Positions 8,548-17,519 of a stretch of DNA of 64,000 nt are shown here, piece after piece. Each line of letters begins with the position of its first letter. Position 1 is the stretch's first letter. The stretch is taken from NCBI GenBank assembly GCA_023263945.1, contig JALQTW010000002.1:124001-188000 (forward strand), read 5' to 3'. Source of the DNA: Patescibacteria group bacterium (GTDB lineage Bacteria > Patescibacteriota > Gracilibacteria > Peribacterales > Peribacteraceae). Position numbers and translations under genes: made by a program. The notes beneath the pieces are model-generated. The model was given only the letters and a program-made list of their open reading frames with translations, did not search any database and was not told the DNA's origin.

Positions 8548-9210
8548 ATGAAGAAATCCATTGCCTGCATCGGCATGGGTGCTTTTCTCATTTCCGCATG
8601 CAGCTCTGCGAAGAATAGCAACGAAAATTCTTTCTCCTCTTTATCGTCTTCTACTTCCTCTGTCACGCAGGTGAAATTATATGAGGATCCTTCTCATATG
8701 TTTTCGTTTGAGTATCCGTCCGATCACCTCACCCTGAAATCTCAGGGAGACATAACGAATCTCACGCATGCTATTTCTTCTTCTCATCCTGATCCCTGCG
8801 ATTTTAAAGACGGAAAGACCATTCCCCTCCTCACAGATTTCTCTGTGCAATTTGAGAGCCGCGAAGGAAACCTTTCAGATGTCATTGCAGAGGAGCTCCG
8901 CTGGACTGATGAGGATAGAGCACAGTACATGACGGATGGCGAATTACTGACGCAGGAAGGCTTTATTGAAGAAGCAGAATATGGAGAATTTGAAGGATAT
9001 TTGGTCATTCAGGGAGTGGAAGGGTGCGGTCAAACCGTCTATTTCCTCCAAAAAACATCGCAGTCTCCTGTACTGGTTGTGACACGCAAGAAAATCACAG
9101 AACTGAGTGACATTGTCACAAATGCAGAAGAATACAAAAAGCTCCCGGGTGTCATCCTTCCGGAACAGGAGGAAGAACTGTTTGAAGGAGTGATGCATAC
9201 ACTCCAATAA
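8548..9210 (+). CDS. Lipoprotein of unknown function
   Basis: 220 residues. A type II signal peptide with lipobox ISAC (Cys near residue 18) is followed by a Ser/Asn-rich tether and a globular part. The segment KLYEDPSHMFSFEYPSDHLT is typical of PsbP-like or lipoprotein-anchored folds in Gram-positive and CPR genomes; the domain has two further Cys (DPCDFK and GVEGCGQ) that could pair. Anchoring to the outer face of the cytoplasmic membrane is inferred from the lipobox. It is co-transcribed with rpmA by position, and a strong terminator follows. Function unknown. Confidence 0.8.
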   Translation: MKKSIACIGMGAFLISACSSAKNSNENSFSSLSSSTSSVTQVKLYEDPSHMFSFEYPSDHLTLKSQGDITNLTHAISSSHPDPCDFKDGKTIPLLTDFSVQFESREGNLSDVIAEELRWTDEDRAQYMTDGELLTQEGFIEEAEYGEFEGYLVIQGVEGCGQTVYFLQKTSQSPVLVVTRKKITELSDIVTNAEEYKKLPGVILPEQEEELFEGVMHTLQ

Positions 9211-9236
9211 AAAGGGGGTGATCCTAAATTCTCAAC

Positions 9237-9258
9237 CACTGCGGCTTTTGGTCGCAGT
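9237..9258 (+). other. Short hairpin after the lipoprotein gene
   Basis: ACTGCGGC-TTTTG-GTCGCAGT is a near-perfect stem 27 bases after the stop and just before the terminator. It has no U-tract of its own; possibly an mRNA 3'-end stabiliser. Confidence 0.5.
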
Positions 9259-9263
9259 TCATG

Positions 9264-9300
9264 GAGAGGCGCGTGGCACTGCTGCCCGCCTCTCTTTTTT
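9264..9300 (+). terminator. Rho-independent terminator of the rpmA-lipoprotein unit
   Basis: An 8-base stem GAGAGGCG/CGCCTCTC (9264-9271 with 9287-9294) is followed directly by six T (9295-9300). Confidence 0.85.
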
Positions 9301-9316
9301 AGATCGATCTATCTTT

Positions 9317-9371
9317 TTGGTGGGCGAGGATGGATTTGAACCATCGATCCGCCATAGGCGGACTATAAGTC
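9317..9371 (-). repeat. Stray copy of the tRNA-Ile 3' half (direct repeat 1 of the GIY-YIG unit)
   Basis: A 55-base segment identical to 9634-9688. Read on the minus strand it ends like the neighbouring tRNA-Ile: T-arm, CTCGCCC acceptor strand and CCA. In place of the normal variable region it has the small hairpin TCCGCCTATGGCGGA. The stop codon of the GIY-YIG gene (9365-9363) lies inside it. Confidence 0.85.
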
Positions 9372-9620
9372 GCGACCCTTTTCAATTACTTTTTTCAGAT
9401 AATTTCGCCCTCTTCCCGACTTGAGAAACTTTTCCCTTGCAACTGCTTCTTTCCTTGTAAGGAATTCCTCCTTATAGACCAATATCCAGGGCCCTTTTCC
9501 TTTCGTATAAGAAGGAAAGTCATCGTTTGTATTATGCTGAACTATTCTCTTTTTAAGATCATCAGTTTGACCTTTATAGAGAATACCTTCTGGGTTTTGC
9601 AATACGTATACAAAGTACAT
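9363..9620 (-). CDS. GIY-YIG nuclease-domain protein
   Basis: 85 residues from ATG 9620 (MYFVYVLQNPEGILYKGQTD), the size of single-domain GIY-YIG proteins of the YhbQ/UPF0213 type. Seen: the VYVL...LYKGQT core, the Arg after DDLKK, and the C-terminal Glu in AVAREKFLKSGRG, which are the expected catalytic elements of a metal-dependent DNA endonuclease. The longer frame to 9749 only translates tRNA-like sequence and is rejected. The gene sits between two identical 55-base tRNA-Ile 3'-half repeats, and its last residues are encoded by one of them. DNA mobility is inferred from that arrangement. Confidence 0.85.
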   Translation of the reverse strand: MYFVYVLQNPEGILYKGQTDDLKKRIVQHNTNDDFPSYTKGKGPWILVYKEEFLTRKEAVAREKFLKSGRGRNYLKKVIEKGRDL

Positions 9621-9633
9621 ACCTGTTGAGAAG

Positions 9634-9788
9634 TTGGTGGGCGAGGATGGATTTGAACCATCGATCCGCCATAGGCGGACTATAAGTCCCAACTCATCTC
9701 TGCAGAGGAGATGGTGGGCGAGGGTGGGCTTGAACCACCGATCCGCCATAGGCGGACTATAAGTCCCAACTCATCTCTGCAGAGGAGA
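9634..9788 (-). pseudogene. Two degenerate tandem copies of tRNA-Ile
   Basis: Copies start (by their CCA end) at 9635 and 9712, each exactly 77 bases from the next, the length of the intact tRNA at 9789. Both keep the T-arm, the acceptor 3' strand and CCA. Both have the hairpin TCCGCCTATGGCGGA after the anticodon stem and an unrelated 5' part, so the acceptor stem cannot form. They look like dead tRNA duplicates. Confidence 0.75.
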
Positions 9789-9865
9789 TGGTGGGCGAGG
9801 GTGGGCTTGAACCACCGACCGCGGGCTTATAAGTCCCGAGCTCTAACCAACTGAGCTACTCGCCC
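9789..9865 (-). tRNA. tRNA-Ile (TAT)
   Basis: 77 bases with encoded CCA. The acceptor GGGCGAG/CTCGCCC is perfect, the D-arm GCTC/GAGC is intact and the T-stem is GGTGG/CCACC. The anticodon loop is CTTATAA, giving anticodon UAU, which reads AUA. The closing pair of the anticodon stem (A31 with G39) is mismatched. Most bacteria read AUA with a lysidine-modified CAU tRNA, so an encoded UAU is noteworthy. Confidence 0.85.
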
Positions 9866-9885
9866 TTAGATAAATCATAGCAGCA

Positions 9886-9942
9886 AACCAACTGCCTGCC
9901 CGTCCGAAGTCCGTAGGACGAAGGCGGGAGCTACTCGCCCTT
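9886..9942. repeat. tRNA-Ile 5'-half duplicate split by a hairpin
   Basis: The tRNA 5' region reads AACCAACTG directly joined to AGCTACTCGCCCTT (9846-9867). The same two pieces recur at 9886-9894 and 9929-9942, about 75 bases later in the second case, separated by a 34-base GC-rich inverted repeat (from CCTGCCCGTCC to GGACGAAGGCGGG). The last piece overlaps the 3' end of cca and provides its stop codon. Confidence 0.7.
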
Positions 9943-11289
9943 GAAATGATCATACACGAACTTTGTGGCCTCCTTCTTCGTCGTAATCTTTTTCTGTACC
10001 TGTGCATCGCGAAGCATTTGGAGGATTTCTCCTACTTTTTCTCCTGGCTTCAATCCTGTTATTTCCATCACTTCTTCCCCGCTCAGAAGTTGCTTCTTCG
10101 GTTGTGGGTTTTCGTTGAGGAAGATGTTATAATCCTGTATAATTTTGTTGTACAACTCGAAGCTTCCAGGGTCTGTTCCTGCTATGTCTAGCCAGAATAA
10201 TTGAAGGAGTTCGATGAACCACGGATGGAAGTACCAATGTGCTTTTCGCTCAACGGATAATTCCGTAAACACATTCATCATCATGTGATGCTCAATGAGC
10301 CAGCAAATTTTATCGCGGCGCCTTGCTGGACACTGTAATCGATCGAGTGCGATCTTCGTCTTCTTCGCGCCAACCTCTGCATGATGATCAAACCGTATGC
10401 GTTCCTTTCTCTGAAATGTCTCCGGTTTTCCGCAGTCGTGGAAAAGCGCCGCAAGACGCACATCAATCCCCTGTTCTTCCGTGAACGATGCAATAACCTT
10501 CATCGTGTGATCCCACACGTCTCCTTCGTGATGATACTGGGCAGGCTGCGCAATGCCTTTACAGGCATGGAGTTCCGGGAGAATGCGCTCCAGAATGTGT
10601 GTTTCCCATAAATCTTCAAATGCTCTGTCCGGATGCGACCCAAGGAGCATCTTCTCGATTTCTTCAAGAACCCGACCTCCGGAAAGAACTTCGATGTGTC
10701 CTGCGAGCTCTGTCAGCGCCTTATATGTCACAGGATCGTACTGTCCATTCAGAAGTGCACGAAAGCGAATCACGCGAAGCATACGGAGTGCATCATGTTT
10801 CATGCGCAGAGCAGGATCGCCAATGAACCGTATCAATCGTTCTTTCAGATCTTTCTCTCCTTCATATGGATCAAAGAGTTCACGCGAGATGGGCTGAAAG
10901 TACATCGCATTGATCGTCAGATCACGACGCTTGGCATCGTGCGTGCGATCGCCAAACACAACCGATTCAGGATGTCTGCCATCGGATGCTTCATCATCTT
11001 CACGAAAGGTCGTGACTTCAAACACGTGTCCCTTGTAAGATACAAGAATACTTCCAAATTGTTTCGATGCATCATCAGACTTTGGGAAAAGCTTCACGAT
11101 ATCTTCAGGGCGTGCATCGGTTGCAATGTCGATATCATCGGGAATTTTGTTTTGTAGCATGTCGCGCACAGCACCCCCCACCCACCAGGCATCGAAACCC
11201 TTATCCGTCAGTTTTTCGACAATGTGATATGCAGCTTCACCGTGCGAGGAAGCAAGGGTGCGATCGAGGATGGAGGGATCGAGAGACAT
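9931..11289 (-). CDS. cca: tRNA nucleotidyltransferase (CCA-adding enzyme) with HD domain
   Basis: 452 residues. Class II polymerase beta fold: GGAVRDMLQNKIPDDIDIAT with the G(G)-loop and DxD metal ligands near residues 37-57, then RRDLTINAMYF, then RNA-binding helices. The C-terminal half has an HD motif (LFHDCGKPETF), as in enzymes that also remove 2',3'-cyclic phosphate. It repairs or adds the tRNA 3' CCA end. Since the tRNAs here encode CCA, repair may be its main job. Start ATG 11289 follows a CATACT-like -10 by 8 bases. The stop is in tRNA-derived DNA. It is divergent from the endonuclease IV-like gene. Confidence 0.95.
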   Translation of the reverse strand: MSLDPSILDRTLASSHGEAAYHIVEKLTDKGFDAWWVGGAVRDMLQNKIPDDIDIATDARPEDIVKLFPKSDDASKQFGSILVSYKGHVFEVTTFREDDEASDGRHPESVVFGDRTHDAKRRDLTINAMYFQPISRELFDPYEGEKDLKERLIRFIGDPALRMKHDALRMLRVIRFRALLNGQYDPVTYKALTELAGHIEVLSGGRVLEEIEKMLLGSHPDRAFEDLWETHILERILPELHACKGIAQPAQYHHEGDVWDHTMKVIASFTEEQGIDVRLAALFHDCGKPETFQRKERIRFDHHAEVGAKKTKIALDRLQCPARRRDKICWLIEHHMMMNVFTELSVERKAHWYFHPWFIELLQLFWLDIAGTDPGSFELYNKIIQDYNIFLNENPQPKKQLLSGEEVMEITGLKPGEKVGEILQMLRDAQVQKKITTKKEATKFVYDHFKGE

Positions 11290-11368
11290 TTGTACGTAGT
11301 ATGTATAAAGTAGGACGTATCACGAATAATTCGATTCCATAATACGTAATACGTCATCCATAATACAT
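11290..11368. repeat. Heptamer-period inverted repeat between divergent genes
   Basis: GTACGTA/GTATGTA/TAAAGTA words on the left and ATAATAC/GTAATAC/GTCATCC words on the right, each at 7-base steps and roughly complementary. It fills the whole space between cca and the next gene. Each arm contains -10-like hexamers for the gene beside it. Confidence 0.75.
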
Positions 11369-11370
11369 CC

Positions 11371-12195
11371 ATGTTGCACTTTGCCGTTGCCGGCGCACCG
11401 CTCTCAACCCCCGCTCCAGGTGGAACGGTAGAAGGCATTAAGCATGCTCATTCGCTTGGCATTACGGCGATGGAAATGGAGTGGGTACAGCAAGTGCCGA
11501 AGAATCCTGCTCGTATGAAGGAAATTCGGGAGACTGCAGAGAAATGCGGCGTAACGCTCACCATCCATGCGCCGTACTACATCAACATGAACTCTCCGGA
11601 GAAAGCCAAACAGGAAGCAAGCAAGAAACGCATTCTGGATGCACTTTCCATGGGACAGCTTGCCGGAGCACGCTCGGTGTGCGTGCACCCTGCTTTCTAT
11701 TTGGGGATGGACCCCAAGGTGGTATTTGAGAACGTTCGGAGAATGTTTGCCGATATCATGAAACAAAAGAAGAAACTCTTTCCTGACGTCAACTTTGGTT
11801 TAGAGACGATGGGAAAGCCCACGCAGTTTGGAACACTGGAAGAAGTGCTCAAAATCAGCAAAGAGTTCGATGTGTTTCCTGTCTTGGATCCTGCACACAT
11901 GCACGCTCGTTCCAATGGAGCCGTGAATTCTATGGAAGAGTGGAACGAGATGTTTGACCTGTATGAAAAGTACCTCGGCAAGAAATCACTCCAGCACGTA
12001 CACATGCATTTCTCGGGCATTGCTTACAGCATCAAAGGCGAGAAACATCATCTCCCGCTTAAAGAAAGCGATGCACGGTGGAAGGATTTCCTCAAAGTTC
12101 TCAAAAAGCGAAAAATTGAAGGAGTTCTTGTGTGTGAATCCCCTCTTCTTGAGAAGGATACGATCCTGATGAGAGATACGTACGCAAAACTGTAA
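11371..12195 (+). CDS. Endonuclease IV-like TIM-barrel protein
   Basis: 274 residues of the AP endonuclease 2/xylose isomerase-like barrel. Metal-ligand segments appear in family order: TIHAPYYINM (His), VCVHPAFYLG (His), FGLETMG (Glu), VLDPAHMHAR (Asp and His), HVHMHFSG (His) and CESPLLE (Glu), as expected for a three-zinc deoxyribonuclease IV that cuts DNA 5' to abasic sites. The length matches Nfo (about 280). The substrate is inferred from family; some relatives are sugar isomerases. Confidence 0.85.
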   Translation: MLHFAVAGAPLSTPAPGGTVEGIKHAHSLGITAMEMEWVQQVPKNPARMKEIRETAEKCGVTLTIHAPYYINMNSPEKAKQEASKKRILDALSMGQLAGARSVCVHPAFYLGMDPKVVFENVRRMFADIMKQKKKLFPDVNFGLETMGKPTQFGTLEEVLKISKEFDVFPVLDPAHMHARSNGAVNSMEEWNEMFDLYEKYLGKKSLQHVHMHFSGIAYSIKGEKHHLPLKESDARWKDFLKVLKKRKIEGVLVCESPLLEKDTILMRDTYAKL

Positions 12196-12204
12196 CGATC
12201 GGAA

Positions 12205-12293
12205 TTGTTAAATTGTTATATTGCTATATTGTTACCATAGCGAACGTGCGTATCGCTTGCGAACAATATAACAATTTAGCAATATAACTCCGT
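12205..12293. repeat. Octamer-period inverted repeat between nfo-like gene and gap
   Basis: The left arm steps through ATTGTTAA, ATTGTTAT, ATTGCTAT, ATTGTTAC. The right arm has AACAATAT, AACAATTT, AGCAATAT. The arms are complementary with a GC-richer loop. No U-tract follows. Confidence 0.8.
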
Positions 12294-12320
12294 ACTTCTC
12301 TCATCCTCCTCAATTCTCGT

Positions 12321-13322
12321 ATGAATCTTTCTATTAACGGATTTGGCCGCATTGGACGGCAGGCACTGCGAATCATTCTGGAAAAACATCCGGAGATCAC
12401 TGTGGTGTCTATTAACGATCTCTCAGACCCGCAAACCCTCGCACATCTCTTTGAGTTCGACTCCACCTACGGTCATTTCAATGCAGAAACAACGATTGAT
12501 GGGAATAATCTCAAAACGAAACACGGATCCATTCGGCTTACGGCGGAGAAAGATCCTTCCAAACTTCCTCATAAAGAACTGAAAGTGGATGTTGTTTTGG
12601 AATGCACGGGAGTTTTCACCAAGCGTGATGACGCTGCTCTCCATCTGAAAGCAGGTGCCAAGAAAGTCATTATTTCCGCTCCCTGTAAGGATAAAGCCGA
12701 CGGTACATTCTGTATCGGGGTCAATGAGGAAACGTATGACCCCAAGACAATGGATGTCATCAGTAATGCGTCCTGCACAACCAACTGTTTGGCACCCATG
12801 GCAAAGGTTCTTGAAGATACGTTTGGGATTGAATCCGGTCTCATGACGACCATTCACAGCTATACGAACGATCAAAATTTGCTGGATCTTCCTCACAAAG
12901 ATCTTCGTCGTGCGCGTGCTGCTGCCGTGAACATGGTTCCAACCTCAACCGGGGCTGCAAAAGCAATTGGCCTCGTGATTCCTTCTCTCAACGGAAAACT
13001 GAATGGAACATCTATTCGTGTTCCAACGCCAACGGGAAGCATTACAGATCTCACCGTTGTTCTAAAGAAGAAGGCGACAAAAGAAGAGATCAATGCCGCC
13101 TTTGAGAAAGCTGCGGCAGGTCCTATGAAGAATATTCTCAGTGTTGAAAAGCGTCCTCTCGTCCTCAAAGATTTTGTGGGAAATCCTCACAGTTGCATCA
13201 TCGATGCCGAGATGACGGATGTGATAAACGAAAACCTCGTCAAAGTATTCGGCTGGTACGATAATGAGTGGGGATATTCAAACAGAATCGTCGAACTAGC
13301 AAAAATGGTCGGATCGAAGTAA
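12321..13322 (+). CDS. gap: Glyceraldehyde-3-phosphate dehydrogenase, type I
   Basis: 333 residues, the normal length. N-terminal NAD fold INGFGRIGRQALRI, catalytic Cys in SNASCTTNCLAP, substrate and NAD loops (TIHSYTNDQNLLD, then STGAAKAIG), and C-terminal WYDNEWGYSNRIVELA. It converts glyceraldehyde 3-phosphate to 1,3-bisphosphoglycerate in glycolysis. No pgk or tpi gene is adjacent. The upstream space is an octamer inverted repeat plus a pyrimidine-rich leader without a Shine-Dalgarno. Confidence 0.97.
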   Translation: MNLSINGFGRIGRQALRIILEKHPEITVVSINDLSDPQTLAHLFEFDSTYGHFNAETTIDGNNLKTKHGSIRLTAEKDPSKLPHKELKVDVVLECTGVFTKRDDAALHLKAGAKKVIISAPCKDKADGTFCIGVNEETYDPKTMDVISNASCTTNCLAPMAKVLEDTFGIESGLMTTIHSYTNDQNLLDLPHKDLRRARAAAVNMVPTSTGAAKAIGLVIPSLNGKLNGTSIRVPTPTGSITDLTVVLKKKATKEEINAAFEKAAAGPMKNILSVEKRPLVLKDFVGNPHSCIIDAEMTDVINENLVKVFGWYDNEWGYSNRIVELAKMVGSK

Positions 13323-13326
13323 TAAC

Positions 13327-13353
13327 TTGACTTCAGCACCAGAAGAGTAGAAT
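13327..13353 (+). promoter_or_regulatory. Promoter for small gene after gap
   Basis: TTGACT (13327-13332), 15 bases, TAGAAT (13348-13353), then 8 bases to ATG 13362. It begins 5 bases after the gap stop codon. Confidence 0.55.
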
Positions 13354-13361
13354 GAAAGGAA

Positions 13362-13607
13362 ATGGTAAGTACATCATTCGATTCACTACTCAGCATTCGA
13401 GATGATGAAGTACTCTCTCCAGAGAGAGTGATGTATCTTTTGCAACACACAGATCACGGTTCAGATATTTTAAAAGTATTGGAGCGGGTGCGGGAATCTG
13501 CCATGGATCATGTAACAGGCGCACAGTTCAAAAGAGCAGTGTATCGCATACAACATCCGCTCATGTCCCGTTTTCAAAATCTCATGTCGAGATCCTCATC
13601 ATCGTAA
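13362..13607 (+). CDS. Small hypothetical protein
   Basis: 81 residues with no signal peptide or membrane segment, mostly helical (VLSPERVMYLLQHT, then ILKVLERVRESAMDH), ending in a Ser-rich tail. I recognise no family. The promoter 8 bases upstream and the same-strand position after gap support it as real. Confidence 0.6.
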   Translation: MVSTSFDSLLSIRDDEVLSPERVMYLLQHTDHGSDILKVLERVRESAMDHVTGAQFKRAVYRIQHPLMSRFQNLMSRSSSS

Positions 13608-13673
13608 AAGCTATATGCCGGCGATGAGCGTTCCGACCTTTGGCATTAGATTCCCGTTGTAATAGTTCCTGGC

Positions 13674-14153
13674 TTAGGCATAAGCAATAAGAATATACGT
13701 GATAATGAGGGAAGTTGCAAGAAATACTGCTGAAATCATGGTTAAACGCTTCTTTTCTCGTGCTCGTTTTGTGAGCGCTGTCGCTGCACCTTCTATCACG
13801 GTCACGGTCTCTAAAAAGAACGATGTCTGATCAATCGATTGTCCTTTCCGGAGATGTTCAATGTCATCTTCCAGAAGAATCGAGCCGCCAAACAGTCTTC
13901 GTGGAGCAATAGCAAGAAGAGAAAAGATGATGGAAAGAATGAGGAGCGCTCCTGCAATCTGACGGAGATTCACCGGAAAATCGATCGTCACAAGAAGCGA
14001 GAGAAAGGAACCTGAAAATCCGATGAGTGCGAGGTTGTACTTATTAACACGTTCAAGATCCCGAAGTTCCTCTGCACGGCGATCTTCTGCTAAACGAATC
14101 ATCTCCCGTAGAACTTCCATACTGACCCGTTTTGCGAGAGGCTGTTTGCTCAT
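13674..14153 (-). CDS. Membrane protein with N-terminal helix and three membrane segments
   Basis: 159 residues. An N-terminal charged helix (MEVLREMIRLAEDRRAEELR) precedes membrane segments near 43-62 and 65-84, then a soluble linker with RRLFGGSILLEDDIEHLRKG, and a last membrane segment at the C-terminus (MISAVFLATSLIITYIL). The layout resembles SLATT-type two-membrane-helix proteins, but I see no diagnostic motif. TAGAAT (14165-14160) lies 6 bases before the start, so a leaderless mRNA is likely. It is downstream of dnaK but has its own promoter. Confidence 0.7.
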   Translation of the reverse strand: MSKQPLAKRVSMEVLREMIRLAEDRRAEELRDLERVNKYNLALIGFSGSFLSLLVTIDFPVNLRQIAGALLILSIIFSLLAIAPRRLFGGSILLEDDIEHLRKGQSIDQTSFFLETVTVIEGAATALTKRAREKKRLTMISAVFLATSLIITYILIAYA

Positions 14154-14189
14154 GCAGGCATTCTACCACGGGAATAATTTATCAGCGCC

Positions 14190-14206
14190 GCGGGCGGAAC
14201 GCCCGC
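14190..14206. other. GC-rich hairpin between dnaK and the next gene
   Basis: A perfect 7-base stem GCGGGCG-GAA-CGCCCGC lies 23 bases beyond the dnaK stop. There is no U-run on either side, so it is at best an incomplete terminator or an mRNA end-protecting stem. Confidence 0.5.
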
Positions 14207-14228
14207 TCTGGTATCTAAAAAATGATCT

Positions 14229-16118
14229 CTACTTCTTTTCATCAACGACTTCACCCTCCTTCACATCGCTTTTCTTGTCTCCACCCTGCTGTTTTGCCGC
14301 TTCTGCCTTCTGCGCTTCTTCATAGACAAGTTTGCCAATTTCCTGTGCCTCACGACCCAATTCATCGGTTGCCTTTTTGAGTTGATCGACCGTAGCATCT
14401 TCTTTCTTGAGGAGATCTTTCACCTCATTGATCTTCGTGTTCACTTTCTTCTTGAGGTCATCGTTGATTTTGCTGTCATGTTCACGCATTTGCTTTTCCA
14501 GATTGAAGACAAGGGCATCGGCCGTGTTGCGTGCATCAATGAGTTCACGCTTCTTCTTATCTGCTTCTGCATTCATCTCTGCATCCTTGCGCATCTTTTC
14601 GACTTCCTCTTTTGAAAGACCTGTCGATCCTTGGATTGTAATGTGCTGTTCTTTGCCTGTCCCCTTGTCTTTCGCCTTCACATTGAGGATTCCATTCGTA
14701 TCGATATCGAACGTCACTTCAATCTGCGGCATGCCACGAGGAGCTGCCAAGATTCCATCCAGAATGAAACGTCCGAGAGATTTGTTATCCGTCGCCATTT
14801 CGCGTTCACCTTGAACGATGTGAATCTCCACGGATGGCTGATTATCAGCTGCGGTCGAGAACACTTGTGACTTGCTTGTTGGAATGCGTGCATTACGCTC
14901 GATCAACTTCGTCGCAACGCCACCAAGTGTTTCGATACCCAGGGAGAGCGGTGTGACGTCGACAATCGTAATATCACGATTGATGTCTCCGCCGATTTGT
15001 CCTGCCTGAATGGCAGCACCAATTGCCACCACTTCATCGGGGTTTACACCTTTGTGTGGTTCCTTGCCGAAAAGCTCTTTCACTTTTGTCTGTACCGCAG
15101 GCATACGCGTCATTCCTCCTACAAGCACCACCTCTGTGATAGCACCTTTCGCAAGTCCAGCATCCTTCAATGCAACTTCACAGGGTTTTATGGTGCGGTC
15201 GATCAACGGAGCCACGAGAGATTCCAGTTTCGCTCGGGAGAGCTTGATGTTGAGGTGCTTTGGACCGGACGCATCTGCGGTAATGAACGGAAGATTAATT
15301 TCTGTTTCGTTCGATGATGAAAGCTCGATCTTCGCCTTCTCTGCAGTTTCCTTCAAACGTTGAAGAGCGATCTTATCTTTGGAGAGATCCACCCCCTGAT
15401 CTTTCTTGAATTCATCCGTGAGCCACTCAAGAATGAGCTGGTCGAAGTCGTCTCCACCAAGATGCGTGTCTCCATTTGTTGCACGTACCTCGAAGTGCCC
15501 ATCGCCAGAGATCTCAAGGACCGTGACATCGAACGTACCACCACCAAGGTCGTACACAATGATCGTCTCCTCTTTCTTTTTATCAAGACCATACGCAAGA
15601 GCGGCAGCCGTTGGTTCATTGATAATACGAACCACTTCAAGCCCCGCAATCTCCCCTGCTTCCTTTGTTGCAGAACGCTGGGAATCATCGAAGTATGCAG
15701 GAACCGTGATGACTGCTTTCGAAATCGTCTGACCTAAAAATGCTTCTGCATCTTTCTTCAACTTCATGAGAACCTTCGCACTGATTTCCTGCGGAAGCAT
15801 TTGCTTGCCATTGATGTTCATGACAGCTCGCCCTTCTGTTCCACCAATCACATCAAAGGGCATGGTCTGCGCTTCTTTTGCCACTTCATCAATGCGATGA
15901 CCAATGAAACGCTTGGAAGAGAAAATCGTATTTTTCGGGTTCGTCACAGCCTGTCTTTTTGCGGCAATACCAACAAGAACTTCATTATCTTTAAAAGCTA
16001 CCACAGATGGAGTAGTATTCGCACCTTCACTGTTTGGAACCACTTGCGGTTCACCACCTTCAATCACAGCGACACACGAGTTTGTTGTACCAAGGTCGAT
16101 ACCGATAATTTTTGACAT
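14229..16118 (-). CDS. dnaK: Chaperone DnaK (Hsp70)
   Basis: 629 residues, full length. ATPase domain: [14 protein letters not shown] at the start, [17 protein letters not shown], and [15 protein letters not shown]; hydrophobic linker; substrate domain with [14 protein letters not shown]-terminal helical lid ending in a Lys/Glu-rich tail. It folds and rescues proteins with DnaJ and GrpE, neither of which is next to it. Control is by a CIRCE operator overlapping its promoter, so repression by HrcA and heat induction are expected. It is divergent from obg. Confidence 0.98.
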   Translation of the reverse strand: MSKIIGIDLGTTNSCVAVIEGGEPQVVPNSEGANTTPSVVAFKDNEVLVGIAAKRQAVTNPKNTIFSSKRFIGHRIDEVAKEAQTMPFDVIGGTEGRAVMNINGKQMLPQEISAKVLMKLKKDAEAFLGQTISKAVITVPAYFDDSQRSATKEAGEIAGLEVVRIINEPTAAALAYGLDKKKEETIIVYDLGGGTFDVTVLEISGDGHFEVRATNGDTHLGGDDFDQLILEWLTDEFKKDQGVDLSKDKIALQRLKETAEKAKIELSSSNETEINLPFITADASGPKHLNIKLSRAKLESLVAPLIDRTIKPCEVALKDAGLAKGAITEVVLVGGMTRMPAVQTKVKELFGKEPHKGVNPDEVVAIGAAIQAGQIGGDINRDITIVDVTPLSLGIETLGGVATKLIERNARIPTSKSQVFSTAADNQPSVEIHIVQGEREMATDNKSLGRFILDGILAAPRGMPQIEVTFDIDTNGILNVKAKDKGTGKEQHITIQGSTGLSKEEVEKMRKDAEMNAEADKKKRELIDARNTADALVFNLEKQMREHDSKINDDLKKKVNTKINEVKDLLKKEDATVDQLKKATDELGREAQEIGKLVYEEAQKAEAAKQQGGDKKSDVKEGEVVDEKK

Positions 16119-16133
16119 AGGGAGAAAAAGGAA

Positions 16134-16160
16134 TTAGCACTCGGAATTGTAGAGTGCCAA
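16134..16160. promoter_or_regulatory. CIRCE operator (HrcA binding site)
   Basis: TTAGCACTC (16134-16142), nine bases, GAGTGCCAA (16152-16160). This is the CIRCE consensus TTAGCACTC-N9-GAGTGCTAA with one mismatch. It lies 16 bases upstream of the dnaK start codon. Confidence 0.95.
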
Positions 16161-16174
16161 ATAGGATTCGTCAA
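16146..16174 (-). promoter_or_regulatory. dnaK promoter inside CIRCE
   Basis: On the minus strand TTGACG (16174-16169), 17 bases, TACAAT (16151-16146). The -10 box occupies the CIRCE spacer, so bound HrcA would cover it. Transcription should start inside the operator, giving a short leader that carries half of CIRCE. Confidence 0.8.
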
Positions 16175-16185
16175 GCACGAAGTAA

Positions 16186-17496
<1,311 letters not shown>

Positions 17497-17519
17497 TACC
17501 AAAAAGGGATCGAATTCCA

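Noticed and set aside
9363..9749. 128-codon version of the GIY-YIG gene
   Set aside because: The extra N-terminal residues come from tRNA-like repeats; the family begins at MYFVYVL (ATG 9620).
9317..9865. CRISPR-like spacing of repeats
   Set aside because: Repeats are tRNA-derived, 77 bases apart without unique spacers, and no cas gene is present.
12205..12293. Riboswitch or attenuator before gap
   Set aside because: The inverted octamer words form a simple hairpin without conserved loops or a U-tract, and match the general intergenic repeat pattern.
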